Below are positions 1 to 8,842 of a DNA stretch of 64,000 bases, piece by piece. The stretch covers positions 1-64,000 of the forward strand of contig CAYVQZ010000013.1 in the NCBI GenBank assembly GCA_964453435.1, read 5' to 3'. Positions within the stretch are counted from its first letter, which is position 1; each line of letters starts with the position of its first letter. This DNA is from CAYVQZ01 sp964453435 (lineage in GTDB: Bacteria; Abyssobacteria; SURF-5). A program made the translations under genes and the position numbers. The notes below the pieces were generated by a model. It had not been told where the DNA came from. It searched no databases and saw nothing but the letters and a program-made list of their open reading frames with translations.

Positions 1-386
1 CTAAACACCACACACTGTTCGAGTCTTCCGAAGGGTACAAAAAGGCATGCCGATGCAGACACTCCGAGGGGTTCAGGGTTGATTTGCATTCTCGACGGAA
101 AACGGTTGCATGCGACGGCGGACTTAGGGAACACGCTTGTAGAAACGACAAAGTGCTTGTTGACGGCACAACAAGCTAATGCCGTTTTTATGGGGACGGG
201 AGTTCGTTCGATTGAAGTCCGAAGAGCTGCCAAAATCATGATAGAACGCTGCAACATACTATAAATAAGAGACTTATAGACATAATGAGTTCGTCTTTCC
301 TTTTGGGTCTAACTCGTTTTTTCGCCGCGGCCATCCTTGGCATTCCGTTTGCGAATGGATAAAGAGAGAAAGAACAGGAGGGTTTA
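1..386. other. Left-edge region without a recognised gene
   Basis: This stretch precedes the response regulator. A plus-strand frame is open from the first base to a stop just after position 264, so it could be the C-terminal end (about 88 residues) of a gene starting outside the window. It resembles no family I know and has no clear domain. A second plus frame is open to about position 178. The base composition does not decide between them. I see no convincing promoter for the kinase pair, only a strong Shine-Dalgarno sequence (AGGAGG) five bases before position 387. Confidence 0.25.
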
Positions 387-785
387 ATGGCACGCGAAAG
401 CCTTGCTTCCAATCCGAACGCCGTTCTCATAATCGACGACGAGATTGATTCGCTGCGAGGAGTTATCGATTTCTTTGTAGAGGGAAAGTGGGCCGTGGCT
501 ACGGCAGTCGATGAAAAGGAAGCGATTCTGGAGTTTGAGCGCCTTAACCCCTGTTTGGTGTTGCTTGACTTGGTGCTTGAACGTGAGAGCGGCTTCGAGG
601 TGCTGAATCGGCTTCGCCAGATCAACTCGGAGACCAAGATCATTATAATCAGCAAATATTTCGATTATGAATTAATCAAACAGGCGATGAAAGCGGGTGC
701 CATCGGATTTGTCCAAAAGGCCGAATCCGACGGTCTTCCCTCCGGTTTTACGAGCCTGTTGGATGGCGCAATCGAAAACGATTGA
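387..785 (+). CDS. Single-domain response regulator (CheY-like receiver)
   Basis: The 132-residue protein is one receiver domain with no output domain. It shows the acidic pair D17/D18, the phospho-acceptor D61 in LLDLVL, the switch residue S89 and the conserved K111. Such proteins relay phosphate from a histidine kinase to a partner protein rather than binding DNA. It starts at ATG with AGGAGG five bases upstream and ends 15 bases before a Ser/Thr kinase gene, so the two are probably co-transcribed. No histidine kinase lies next to it; the orphan kinase at 47.4-48.9 kb is a possible but unproven partner. The family is certain; the pathway is unknown. Confidence 0.9.
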   Translation: MARESLASNPNAVLIIDDEIDSLRGVIDFFVEGKWAVATAVDEKEAILEFERLNPCLVLLDLVLERESGFEVLNRLRQINSETKIIIISKYFDYELIKQAMKAGAIGFVQKAESDGLPSGFTSLLDGAIEND

Positions 786-800
786 AGGTGAAGAGCGACA

Positions 801-1799
801 ATGCTTGGAGTCGGCAATTCAAATCCCGGCCAAAATGGCGACTTTGAGAAAGAATATCGACAGGCGCTGAGAAAACACGGCTACCAGTTTACGCAAGTCA
901 TCGGGAAAGGCGGCATGTCTCGCGTCGATGAGGTACGCCATCTCGCCACCGGAAAACTGCGGGCGATCAAACATTTGGGCCCGAGTCCTCCTTCGGAAAA
1001 GGTAGAGCGATTCAAAAGGACATTGCGGCGTGAAACCGAGTACACCTTCAACCATCCGAATGTGATGAAAGGTGTTGACTTTTTTGAGGAAGGTGGCAAT
1101 GTTTTCTATGTAATGCCTCGAATGCAAAAGAATTTGGAACACCTGTTGCTCGACGATGAAGAGTACGACCTGGCATTTCTTCTCGATATGATGATTCAGG
1201 TCGTTGCAGGGTTGAATTACCTTCACCAGAACCACATCATCCACCGAGACCTGAAGCCATCGAATATTCTGTTCAACCAGAATGGTGATGAAACCTGGAT
1301 CGTGATATGCGATTTCGGCCTCAGCCAGGATAAGATGGCGAAGCTTAAGACGGATTTCTTTCGGTTCTTCCGGTCAGGTCGCCGCGCGGGAACGGTGAGC
1401 TTTGCGGCTCCGGAGCAGATGCGCAAAAACGGAAAATACGACAAACGCTGTGACATATATTCACTTGGGCGAATGATGGACGTGGTGATTGGACAGAAGG
1501 GACGGCATGACAAGAAATTCATTCATACTTTTCAGCAGGACCGGAAAATTGACGCCCTCGCAAGAAAGACGTATCTTTACAAAGTAGACCGCCCATTCGT
1601 GCTCGAGGGAGAGAATCGGAAGCATCTCCCCTACTCTCTCATCAGCTTGATACTACGGTGTCTTCAAAAGCATCCCGACAGGAGACCTTCCGACATCGCT
1701 CAGGTATTCTATGAGCTGACAAAGATTCAGCAGGAATGCCGCGCCGCCAACGGCATCGACGTTCGTCAAAGGGAATTGCAGACATATCGCATGAGTTAA
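801..1799 (+). CDS. Soluble Hanks-type Ser/Thr protein kinase
   Basis: The 332-residue protein is almost entirely a eukaryotic-like kinase domain (about residues 28-310). The glycine-rich loop is at 35-42, the ATP-binding lysine K57 in AIK, the catalytic HRDLKPSN at 148-155, the metal-binding DFG at 171-173, APE at 203-205 and the structural D218. All key residues are present, so it should be active. There is no transmembrane segment and no PASTA or other sensor domain, so it is cytoplasmic and must be controlled through partners. A purine-rich Shine-Dalgarno sequence precedes the ATG. The receiver-domain protein just upstream is the obvious candidate regulator (inference). Confidence 0.92.
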   Translation: MLGVGNSNPGQNGDFEKEYRQALRKHGYQFTQVIGKGGMSRVDEVRHLATGKLRAIKHLGPSPPSEKVERFKRTLRRETEYTFNHPNVMKGVDFFEEGGNVFYVMPRMQKNLEHLLLDDEEYDLAFLLDMMIQVVAGLNYLHQNHIIHRDLKPSNILFNQNGDETWIVICDFGLSQDKMAKLKTDFFRFFRSGRRAGTVSFAAPEQMRKNGKYDKRCDIYSLGRMMDVVIGQKGRHDKKFIHTFQQDRKIDALARKTYLYKVDRPFVLEGENRKHLPYSLISLILRCLQKHPDRRPSDIAQVFYELTKIQQECRAANGIDVRQRELQTYRMS

Positions 1800-1859
1800 C
1801 CGCTCCGTAGATGGGCCGTCTGCTTTTCCACCGTTTTCCTTGTCCCACCTTCCGTGCTC

Positions 1860-3023
1860 TCAGTGGGAATCGATTTCTTTTGCCAATGCGACCAAAAAGC
1901 GAAAGGCGGTGTCGAGAGTCTCCGGCTGGATATTTTCGAGCCGATCGGACAGTTGATGCCAGTGTGGGACATCCCGGCTTCCCTCGGGAAAAGCCATGAC
2001 GGTGATTCCGGCCAATCCGTTTCGCAAAACGATTGCGGTCTCAGTGTATCCCGATTTAAGAGCCATCGCTTCGATGCTTCCGTTTCCTTCAGCCTTCGCG
2101 GCGGCGGAAGCCGCACGGACCAAGCCCGGATTGCTGTAATACTTCCTGAGCATTCCCTCGACGGTGATATACCGTACGCGCCCAATCCCCAGACATTCGA
2201 GGTCAATAAAATAGGCGTCCCCGAGTTCCTCTCCATGCCGATGAAGAAACGCTTTGATTCCTGACAGGGTCGCTTCCTCGCAACCCGTACACAAAGCCCA
2301 TAACTCGGTGTGGTTGAGCGGTTCCTCGGAGAACAGCTCGGCCAAGCTCAAAACAAGGCCTGCCCCCGTGGCGTTGTCGTTTGCCCCTTCGGTGTACGGG
2401 GTGCGCAAATCGCCGTGCACCGTCAAGATAAACGCCAGGCAAACGGGCAAACTCAGAGTCAGCGAGACTACAAATGCGGTACGGAAGTCACTCCGCGGCA
2501 CGAAAACGAATGCAAGCCCCATGAGAAGGATGCAGGCCATGACAAGAAACAATAAAGCGGGAAGGTGTCCGACAACTCCGGGCCGGAAGAATACGGGCGT
2601 TTTATTCGTGTCAAGATGTCCGAAGACGACGAGCCTCTTGCGGGGTTCTCCTGACGGCGGAATCCGCGCGTGGACATTCTGGGAAATTCGCTTTGGCAAA
2701 AAACTGCTCAGCGACAATTTAGAAAAGCACAGTTCGGCCACAATGACACTCAAAGAAACCAGGCACAGGAACGCTGCTACTCCCCATAGTCTCCCGCCGG
2801 AAAAGAAATAGGTCGCCGCCGCCGCCAGGGGCAAAGCAAATGCAATGTCAAAGGCCCACCAAAGAGAGGGAACACTGTGAAATGTCTCGATCACTACCTG
2901 TTGTGCGCCGGTTTTTTGCAGCCTGGCTGCGGCATACGCCGCTGCGCGAGCCTCATCATTCGTTGTCGGACCGCGAGGTCCTATCTCGGCGCACAGTATT
3001 TTTAGATGTTCGAGCGGGCTCAT
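1860..3023 (-). CDS. Membrane-embedded M28-family aminopeptidase-like protein
   Basis: The 387-residue protein carries the M28 zinc-peptidase residues: H136 in GHLDT, D216 in GANDNATG, the catalytic/metal pair E249-E250, D274, and a C-terminal histidine near 354-356. About four hydrophobic segments lie at roughly 55-73, 77-100, 150-175 and 183-203, on both sides of the HLD motif and before the next ligand. The catalytic fold is therefore interrupted by membrane helices. The substrate is unknown; soluble relatives remove N-terminal amino acids from peptides. It is the last gene of a minus-strand run with the epimerases, 33 bases after mce, and converges on the kinase gene. Confidence 0.8.
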   Translation of the reverse strand: MSPLEHLKILCAEIGPRGPTTNDEARAAAYAAARLQKTGAQQVVIETFHSVPSLWWAFDIAFALPLAAAATYFFSGGRLWGVAAFLCLVSLSVIVAELCFSKLSLSSFLPKRISQNVHARIPPSGEPRKRLVVFGHLDTNKTPVFFRPGVVGHLPALLFLVMACILLMGLAFVFVPRSDFRTAFVVSLTLSLPVCLAFILTVHGDLRTPYTEGANDNATGAGLVLSLAELFSEEPLNHTELWALCTGCEEATLSGIKAFLHRHGEELGDAYFIDLECLGIGRVRYITVEGMLRKYYSNPGLVRAASAAAKAEGNGSIEAMALKSGYTETAIVLRNGLAGITVMAFPEGSRDVPHWHQLSDRLENIQPETLDTAFRFLVALAKEIDSH

Positions 3024-3056
3024 ACACCCTGTCGTCTTTTCGGACCGCAGTCGGTC

Positions 3057-3452
3057 TCAATCGCGCTGGCAGATTTCCAGGAGCACACCGAACGTGCTTT
3101 TTGGGTGGAAAAAGGCGATGCTTGCCCCGCCGGCTCCGGGTCTGGGTTGCTGGTCGATCACCTGCAAGCCCTTCCCCTTCAATTCTTCGAGAGCCTTCTC
3201 CACATTGTCCACCCGGAGAGCGATATGTTGAACTCCCTGTCCTCTTTTCTCGAGGAATTTGGCCAGTGCGCCGTTGGGGTCGGTAGGCTGCAACAGTTCG
3301 AATTCGGTGTCACCAATGGGAATGAAAGCTATCTTCATTCCTTCAAAGTCTTCCGTATGGTCCACTGTCAAACCGAGCGTGTCGCGATACAGCTTCAGCG
3401 CCTCGTCCAAGTCCGAAACAGCGATTCCGATGTGGTCTATCTTCCGAATCAT
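3057..3452 (-). CDS. mce: Methylmalonyl-CoA epimerase
   Basis: The 131-residue protein has two vicinal-oxygen-chelate half-repeats, and its length is typical of the family. Likely metal ligands are H7 in DHIGIAV, H76 in VQHIAL and E126 near the C-terminus. It interconverts (R)- and (S)-methylmalonyl-CoA in the propionyl-CoA/succinyl-CoA route. The start has AAAGGAG upstream. It lies 13 bases after a TIM-barrel epimerase gene. The mutase and carboxylase partners are not in the window. The branched- or odd-chain acyl-CoA products expected from the acyl-CoA cluster at 52-61 kb would feed this step (inference). Confidence 0.88.
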   Translation of the reverse strand: MIRKIDHIGIAVSDLDEALKLYRDTLGLTVDHTEDFEGMKIAFIPIGDTEFELLQPTDPNGALAKFLEKRGQGVQHIALRVDNVEKALEELKGKGLQVIDQQPRPGAGGASIAFFHPKSTFGVLLEICQRD

Positions 3453-3465
3453 CTATGCGCTCCTT

Positions 3466-4320
3466 TCATTCTTCTTCAATTGCCCTTTTCAGTATTCGAA
3501 CTGATTCAACAGGGTCGACGGTATGAACTTCCAGAACGACCGGCCCATCGAAATCAACACTTCGGAGCGTTCGAATAATCGCTCCCACGTCGATGATACC
3601 GACCCCCAAGCTCTGGTGATCGTCCATAACCCGAACGCGCTTGTCAAACAATCTCCATGTGACCCCATGCATGTGAACTTCTCCGAGCCTGTCTCCGTGA
3701 GTCTGCACGAACTGGTCGATATCTTCGTTGCGCAGCTTGATGTGACCGACATCCATGCAGATTCTGGTCCCGAATTTTTCCACGAGGGGAAGGATTTTTG
3801 GAAACGCGATATACTCAAGATTTTCTATACACAGCTTATCGGCCGGGATAAACTCGAGTATCCGACTTATGCTTTCGGCCGCGTACGCAAGATAGGCGTC
3901 CACCACCGCCGCGTCGCGCAGGCCAACGCCCATAAGGTCTTCGAGCAGCCCGGAAATGTGAAGGACGAACGAGACCGGCTCAAGCGGCATGCTCTGCTCG
4001 ACGATGTCCCTGATGACGTCAACCGAGGCGTTTCTGATGGAATCGATACTTGTCGTAAAGTTGACTCCCCCCATGAAAGGCAAATGGACGGAGAAGCTGA
4101 CGTCGTGCTTTTCATTCAATTCGCGCAAACCGCCGGAAGCCTCCTCGCGGAACTTGTTCCGGAGCGGTTCCGGCAACACAGCAACCGCTTCTCCGCTGAT
4201 CTCAATATGGTTCGCGCCCGCTCCGACCAGGCGACGCGCCTCGTCGGCGAGGGAATGGCGTCCGCCGCCCAGGAAAGCCCTCGCGATTTTTGCGGGTTCA
4301 ATCATTGTCCCGATTCTCAT
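3466..4320 (-). CDS. Sugar-phosphate isomerase/epimerase-like TIM-barrel protein
   Basis: The 284-residue protein matches the xylose-isomerase-like TIM-barrel family (AP endonuclease 2 superfamily). Typical strands include GANHIEISGEA, FSVHLPF, LCIENLEY, ICMDVGHIKL and VVLEVH, which supply conserved Glu/Asp/His metal ligands. Members isomerise or epimerise sugars or inositols, and some act on apurinic DNA, so the substrate cannot be named. The start codon follows an AAAAAGGC sequence. It probably shares a transcript with mce, 13 bases downstream. The 241 bases between it and the transglycosylase gene hold no clear gene. Confidence 0.75.
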   Translation of the reverse strand: MRIGTMIEPAKIARAFLGGGRHSLADEARRLVGAGANHIEISGEAVAVLPEPLRNKFREEASGGLRELNEKHDVSFSVHLPFMGGVNFTTSIDSIRNASVDVIRDIVEQSMPLEPVSFVLHISGLLEDLMGVGLRDAAVVDAYLAYAAESISRILEFIPADKLCIENLEYIAFPKILPLVEKFGTRICMDVGHIKLRNEDIDQFVQTHGDRLGEVHMHGVTWRLFDKRVRVMDDHQSLGVGIIDVGAIIRTLRSVDFDGPVVLEVHTVDPVESVRILKRAIEEE

Positions 4321-4561
4321 TGCCTTTTTCCCTTTCCAAGCTGTCGAGCGTTCTTTCCGGCTCCGGTCCGGCGAGCTGTTTGGGGCAGCCGATGTCGAAC
4401 GCCACCGCGCGGATTATACCAATGATGGCGACATAGCGCAAGCCTGTTCTCGCCGGGTCAATCCCGGATCGATCACCCCGGGTCCGAACCCTTTCGCGCT
4501 GGGGGACCATGGGGAAAAGCAAACGCATCGCTTGTCACGCTTGATATTCGGAAAGGCGCGG

Positions 4562-6685
4562 TCATACGCCGGCCGGGTATAGACGATTGTAGACAGCAAG
4601 GGACCGTAACACCTTTTTCACATATCGCCGGGTTTCGTCTGCGGGGATGCTTTCCACAAACAAATCGAAATCGTCGTGGGAAGTTCGCGACAACCACCGT
4701 CGGAGATTTGTTTCTCCCCAGTTATATGCGGCAATGGCATAAACCACGTTGTTATCGAATTTATCGAGCAAGTAGCGGAGGTAGTAATTTCCGATCTCGA
4801 CGTTGACCGAGGGGATAAAGAGGTCGGAATTTTGGAACGAGACAGGGCCGAACATTTTCCCCGCGAGCCATTCGCCCGTGCTCGGCAGAATCTGCATCAG
4901 TCCGTGGGCGTTTGAAGAAGATACCGCATCTATTCGGAAATGGCTCTCCTCACGCATGACGGCAAGGGTCAGCAGCGGATTAACCTCATACTTCCTCGTG
5001 GTTGCAGAGAGCAGGTCGGGATAAGCGACCGGATACAGAAGATAATGAAGCCGGAGCTGTCTCTCTTTTTCGAAAAATTCTCTCCGCAATGCAGATGCCA
5101 CACGCAAAGCATCGTTATACGCCTTTACCTGGAAAAACGCCCAGGCAAGGGTATAGCGCCCTTCCGGGTCACGGATCCCGGCGGCAAAATGGTCCAGTTC
5201 CCATTCGGACTCGGGCAAATTATTAAGCATCAGAAATTTCAGTCGTTGCCGCCTTCGGTCGCTTATGTACGGGATTCTGCTTTCCAGAGCCGTAAACGCT
5301 TCCTCGGTCGTTTTCACCTCGAATGACAGAAAGGGTTCGCGGTCATAAGCCAATACATCGCGGCCCGGAGCAATGGAAAGGAGCGAATACATCGACTGTA
5401 TTTCCCCGAGGCTTTGGAGAATGTATCGGGCGCGAAACGACTGATAGGAGTCTTGAAATCGCGCAATGACTTCGTCAAAGCCTTTCCGCGCCTCCGATTC
5501 GTTCCCTTCGGCGAGCGCGCACTTTGCAATCCAAAAATGAGCGTCGGCGTTTGCGTCGGCGTTTAGGTCGGCCTCTTTCAGCCTTCGGAATACAGCCCGG
5601 GCATCGGAATAATTCCGCTTGCTGAAAAGGTCCAAGCCCCACCTCATGGTCACCGGATACGCCAGATAGGAACGCGGATATTCGCTGAGAATCCTCTCGT
5701 ATTCGTTGTGTGCCTGCGGATCCTCGCGGCGTTCAAGTATTCTTCCCCGTTGGAGAAGCGCCTGAGAAGCCAGGCTATCTCGCGGAAACAGTTGCAGCAG
5801 CCGGCCGAATTCTTCAAGCGCCTCCAAATCCGCTCCGGTCGACTTGAGATACTCGCCTCGATGATACAGCGCAGCCGCCGCGCTCGGACTCTGGATATGC
5901 TCGTCGACGATGCGGGTATAGAATTCCATGGCCTCTTTTTTCTTACCCAACTGGCCGAGGCAATGCGCCTTATAAAGGAGTAAATCAGGCAATATCGGGG
6001 CGGCCCCTTCGTGTTTCAACGCCTCATCCAGCAACATGAGAGCCCGTTCGGGTTTTTTGTTGAGGTAATAGACTTTTGCTATGCTCAGCTTGTTTCCGGG
6101 CTTTGCCACCTTGCCCACCAGCTCGGCCGCCTCCAGCGCTTCGGAAGTTGAGGGCCATCCGTGGATGATCTGCCAGTACAGGCTGTTCGCGCGCGAAAGG
6201 TCGGTGACAGCGTAGGCCTTGGCGAGCATAAGGGTCAGGCCGACGGTCTCACGCTTCGATTCGGCTCCGGGAAGCGCCGCGCGAAGGAGCGGGACAACCG
6301 GAGCAAGTCGCCCAATTTCAAAATAAACATTGGCCAGCCTCACTTGAGCAATTCTCCTTATCGGAGTATCCGGATAGAGACCGAGCAACACTTCGAGGTT
6401 TGATGCGGCGTTTTCGCGGTCTCCAATCCGAATCGCACTTTCCGCCGCCTCGTAGAGGGCATAATCGGAAACCGGCGAATATATGTCAACCACCTTTTTG
6501 AACGCTTCCATCGATGCAGGCCAGTCCCCAGCCTGTTGCAGCCGGCGGCCTTCGAGAAACTCGGCTCCGCCCGGAACGATTGTTTCCTCCGCCGGGGTCA
6601 CGGCCGAACTGCCCGAGATCACGCCGAAGAATCCGATTAACGCGAAAGCCAAGCGGCCGGCCCATTTCGTTTTGAGTAAGCTCAT
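4562..6685 (-). CDS. TPR-containing soluble lytic transglycosylase (Slt70-like)
   Basis: The 707-residue protein starts with a signal peptide (AFALIGFFGVISGSSA). A long series of tetratricopeptide-like helical pairs fills most of the protein. A C-terminal SLT goose-lysozyme domain spans about 567-707. The catalytic glutamate is E580 in REESHF, followed by HGLMQILPSTG and AAYNWG, both typical of the fold. It cleaves peptidoglycan in the periplasm, forming 1,6-anhydro-muropeptides. The longest open frame begins 30 bases earlier, inside the DUF523 gene; I chose the ATG at 6685 because the signal peptide starts there and it lies just after the DUF523 stop. Confidence 0.9.
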   Translation of the reverse strand: MSLLKTKWAGRLAFALIGFFGVISGSSAVTPAEETIVPGGAEFLEGRRLQQAGDWPASMEAFKKVVDIYSPVSDYALYEAAESAIRIGDRENAASNLEVLLGLYPDTPIRRIAQVRLANVYFEIGRLAPVVPLLRAALPGAESKRETVGLTLMLAKAYAVTDLSRANSLYWQIIHGWPSTSEALEAAELVGKVAKPGNKLSIAKVYYLNKKPERALMLLDEALKHEGAAPILPDLLLYKAHCLGQLGKKKEAMEFYTRIVDEHIQSPSAAAALYHRGEYLKSTGADLEALEEFGRLLQLFPRDSLASQALLQRGRILERREDPQAHNEYERILSEYPRSYLAYPVTMRWGLDLFSKRNYSDARAVFRRLKEADLNADANADAHFWIAKCALAEGNESEARKGFDEVIARFQDSYQSFRARYILQSLGEIQSMYSLLSIAPGRDVLAYDREPFLSFEVKTTEEAFTALESRIPYISDRRRQRLKFLMLNNLPESEWELDHFAAGIRDPEGRYTLAWAFFQVKAYNDALRVASALRREFFEKERQLRLHYLLYPVAYPDLLSATTRKYEVNPLLTLAVMREESHFRIDAVSSSNAHGLMQILPSTGEWLAGKMFGPVSFQNSDLFIPSVNVEIGNYYLRYLLDKFDNNVVYAIAAYNWGETNLRRWLSRTSHDDFDLFVESIPADETRRYVKKVLRSLAVYNRLYPAGV

Positions 6686-6686
6686 T

Positions 6687-7112
6687 TCACACGCACACAA
6701 TCTCAACGCCCGCACGCAAAAGAGCGGCGGCAGCCACGCCGTTCCCCCTTGTTACCGTTCCCCGAGAATAAATTCCGGCTGCACTGCAGGAAGGACTCCT
6801 ACTTTTCAGGTAAAACCGCTTTATCCGCAAGTCCTTCGCTATTCTCAGGACCTCTTCCGCCCCACGCAGGAATTGAAGCGTGACATCAGTACCGTCTTCG
6901 AGAAGAACGGCACATTTCCCGTCGAGCACATCTTCTCCCGTGCCCCCGACAATCTCCGCTTTCAGTCGTGGAGTGGCAAGCCCGCCGAGTTGTTCCGGAC
7001 AGACCGGAATCACCTTCCCCTCTGTGAAAAGTTTCCTCACAGGCGTCACGGGGGCCGCTGTACCGTCGTGACGCGACTTAATGCCGACAAGACAGGCGCT
7101 CGCTCCATACAT
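6687..7112 (-). CDS. DUF523 family protein
   Basis: This 141-residue cysteine-containing protein begins with SACLVGIKSRHDG after a short leader, the signature of DUF523 (YbbK-like). Its function is not established. The cysteine near the start and a GVAAAALLRAGVEI C-terminus are typical; related domains in longer proteins bind metal or act on small molecules, but that does not assign a role here. It is the first gene of the minus-strand run leading to the lytic transglycosylase, whose ATG follows its stop at once, so the two are translationally linked. Confidence 0.75.
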   Translation of the reverse strand: MYGASACLVGIKSRHDGTAAPVTPVRKLFTEGKVIPVCPEQLGGLATPRLKAEIVGGTGEDVLDGKCAVLLEDGTDVTLQFLRGAEEVLRIAKDLRIKRFYLKSRSPSCSAAGIYSRGTVTRGNGVAAAALLRAGVEIVCV

Positions 7113-7447
7113 TACAATTCCCTCGCCGAAAGAAGATTTTTCACAAAACGAGAGCAGGTTGTTTCATTATACATTCAGGCGCCTGGTCACGCAAGGGAAG
7201 TATCGTTTCATTTCCTTTCCGGAACCCTTGTCGGTGAAAGTTCTTCAAAACGCCATTGACAAAACGTTCGCGACCATTCGAGAGACGGTCTTTCGCCGGT
7301 TGCTTTTGCTGGGAGATTATGAAATACTCTCATGTGTTCACATATTTCGCAGCACGAATGGCTGATGGATACCGAAGGCGCCGGCGTCCCTGAATTTCCC
7401 CGATGCTTTAGCCTGTCAACCAGGAACGGGCGTCCCCGGAGCAGACA
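7113..7447. other. Intergenic region between divergent DUF523 and nth
   Basis: These 335 bases separate divergently transcribed genes. They hold the minus-strand promoter candidate described at 7166-7194 and a TTGACA near 7255 without a matching -10 box. I see no convincing gene; the open frames here have no family resemblance. The Shine-Dalgarno-like GGAGCA lies just before the GTG start of nth. Confidence 0.4.
7166..7194 (-). promoter_or_regulatory. Candidate sigma-70 promoter for the DUF523-slt run
   Basis: On the minus strand there is a perfect TATAAT box (plus positions 7166-7171), 17 bases from a weak TTGCGT -35 box. A ten-base palindrome, CAGGCGCCTG (7176-7185), lies in the spacer and could be an operator. 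The -35 box matches consensus poorly, so an activator or another promoter is possible. Confidence 0.4.
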
Positions 7448-8095
7448 GTGAAAGAATCACAGGAAAACAGGCGCAAACGGGCACGGAAGATACTTGCTTT
7501 GTTAAAGAGCGAGTATCCGGATGCCGCATGCGCGCTGCAATTCTCCACTCCCTTCGAGTTGCTCGTCGCCACGGTCCTTTCCGCCCAGTGCACGGACGGA
7601 CGTGTCAACGCGGTAACGAGATCGCTTTTCAGAAAATACAAGTCGCCCCGGGATTATCTGAAGGCTCCTCAGGCAGAATTGGAGAAAGAGATTCAGTCAA
7701 CGGGATTTTACAGAAACAAGGCCAAAAACATCCGCAGCATGAGCCGAATGCTCATTGACAAATTCGATTCCCAAGTTCCCCGCACAATGGAAGAACTCGT
7801 CGAATTGCCGGGAGTCGCGCGCAAAACCGCCAACATCGTGCTCTCTCATGCGTATGACGTGGTGGAAGGGATAGCAGTGGACACCCATGTAAAGCGTCTT
7901 GCTCAGAGGCTGGAGCTGACGTCGGAAAGCAAACCGGACAAAATTGAAGCGGATTTATGCGCGCTCATACCGAAAAAGGACTGGAAAATATTCTCGGATG
8001 TGCTGATATTTCACGGTCGGCGGGTTTGTTATGCAAAGAAGCCGAAGCACCAAGAATGTGTCGCGCGCGCATTGTGTCCCTCAAGGAACATTTGA
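7448..8095 (+). CDS. nth: Endonuclease III with a Cys-to-His change in the Fe-S loop
   Basis: The 215-residue protein has the length and layout of endonuclease III, the DNA glycosylase/AP lyase for oxidised pyrimidines. The helix-hairpin-helix LPGVARKTA carries the catalytic lysine, and VDTHVKR supplies the catalytic aspartate. The C-terminal cluster loop normally reads C-X6-C-X2-C-X5-C. Here it is C194-X6-H201-X2-C204-X5-C210; the second ligand codon is CAC. Either the [4Fe-4S] cluster uses a histidine or it is altered or lost. The start is GTG, preceded by GGAGCA. The gene stands alone, upstream of tRNA-Ser. Confidence 0.92.
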   Translation: MKESQENRRKRARKILALLKSEYPDAACALQFSTPFELLVATVLSAQCTDGRVNAVTRSLFRKYKSPRDYLKAPQAELEKEIQSTGFYRNKAKNIRSMSRMLIDKFDSQVPRTMEELVELPGVARKTANIVLSHAYDVVEGIAVDTHVKRLAQRLELTSESKPDKIEADLCALIPKKDWKIFSDVLIFHGRRVCYAKKPKHQECVARALCPSRNI

Positions 8096-8184
8096 AGACG
8101 AACAAATTGATTTCTCTCGCTTTGATTTTCACGCTCGATTCTCCCCGGATGAGCGCCGGAAGCCACAGGAAGCCACACAGTCTG

Positions 8185-8214
8185 TTGACACCCCCGACTT
8201 TCGTCTGCTATTCT
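8185..8214 (+). promoter_or_regulatory. Promoter of tRNA-Ser
   Basis: A perfect TTGACA (8185-8190) is followed after 18 bases by TATTCT (8209-8214), with an upstream TG that makes an extended -10 element. The predicted start of transcription lies about ten bases before the tRNA. The downstream tadA gene may be read from the same promoter. Confidence 0.65.
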
Positions 8215-8231
8215 TTCCCGGAAGAACGGAC

Positions 8232-8323
<92 letters not shown>

Positions 8324-8383
8324 TTTATTGTGAAAAGAGCGGAGATTCTTCCTTATTTTCGAAATATCGCAAAAGAATCGTTT

Positions 8384-8842
8384 ATGAATCATGAAGACTA
8401 TATGAGAATCGCGTTAAGGGAGGCCGAGAAGGCGCTGGAGATCAAGGAAGTTCCCGTGGGCGCCGTTATAGTGCATGAGGGGCGCATCATCGCCAAGGCT
8501 CATAATCAGCGGGAATTGCTTCGGGACCCCACTGCTCATGCCGAGATGATAGCGATCACACAAGCGGCATCGAGTCTTGAAAGCTGGCGATTGGATAACA
8601 CCGTTCTTTATGTGACGCTTGAACCCTGTCCGATGTGCGCCGGAGCAATTGTGCTCGCCAGGATTCCCGAGATTGTTTTCGGCGCATGGGACCCAAAGGC
8701 GGGAGCGGGCGGTTCGCTGATGAATCTTCTTCAGGACGCGCGTTTGAACCACCGCGTGCGGGTGACCGCAGGAATTCTGGAGGAGCAGTGCGGCGCTATC
8801 CTGAGGGATTTTTTTATTCGGTTGCGGGGGAAGGGGTACTAG
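8384..8842 (+). CDS. tadA: tRNA-specific adenosine deaminase
   Basis: The 152-residue protein converts the wobble adenosine of tRNA-Arg(ACG) to inosine. It carries the zinc-deaminase signature: HAEM with the zinc histidine and catalytic glutamate, and PCPMC with the two zinc cysteines. The longest open frame starts inside the tRNA-Ser gene, so I chose the ATG at 8384, which gives MNHEDYMRIALREAEKA, the usual N-terminus. It lies 62 bases after the tRNA with no terminator between. Its last 29 bases overlap the convergent end of the TPR lipoprotein gene. Confidence 0.93.
   Translation: MNHEDYMRIALREAEKALEIKEVPVGAVIVHEGRIIAKAHNQRELLRDPTAHAEMIAITQAASSLESWRLDNTVLYVTLEPCPMCAGAIVLARIPEIVFGAWDPKAGAGGSLMNLLQDARLNHRVRVTAGILEEQCGAILRDFFIRLRGKGY

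Noticed and set aside
4321..4561. A 76-codon minus-strand frame between the transglycosylase and epimerase genes.
   Set aside because: It has no family resemblance, no ribosome-binding site, and its arginine-rich composition looks random.
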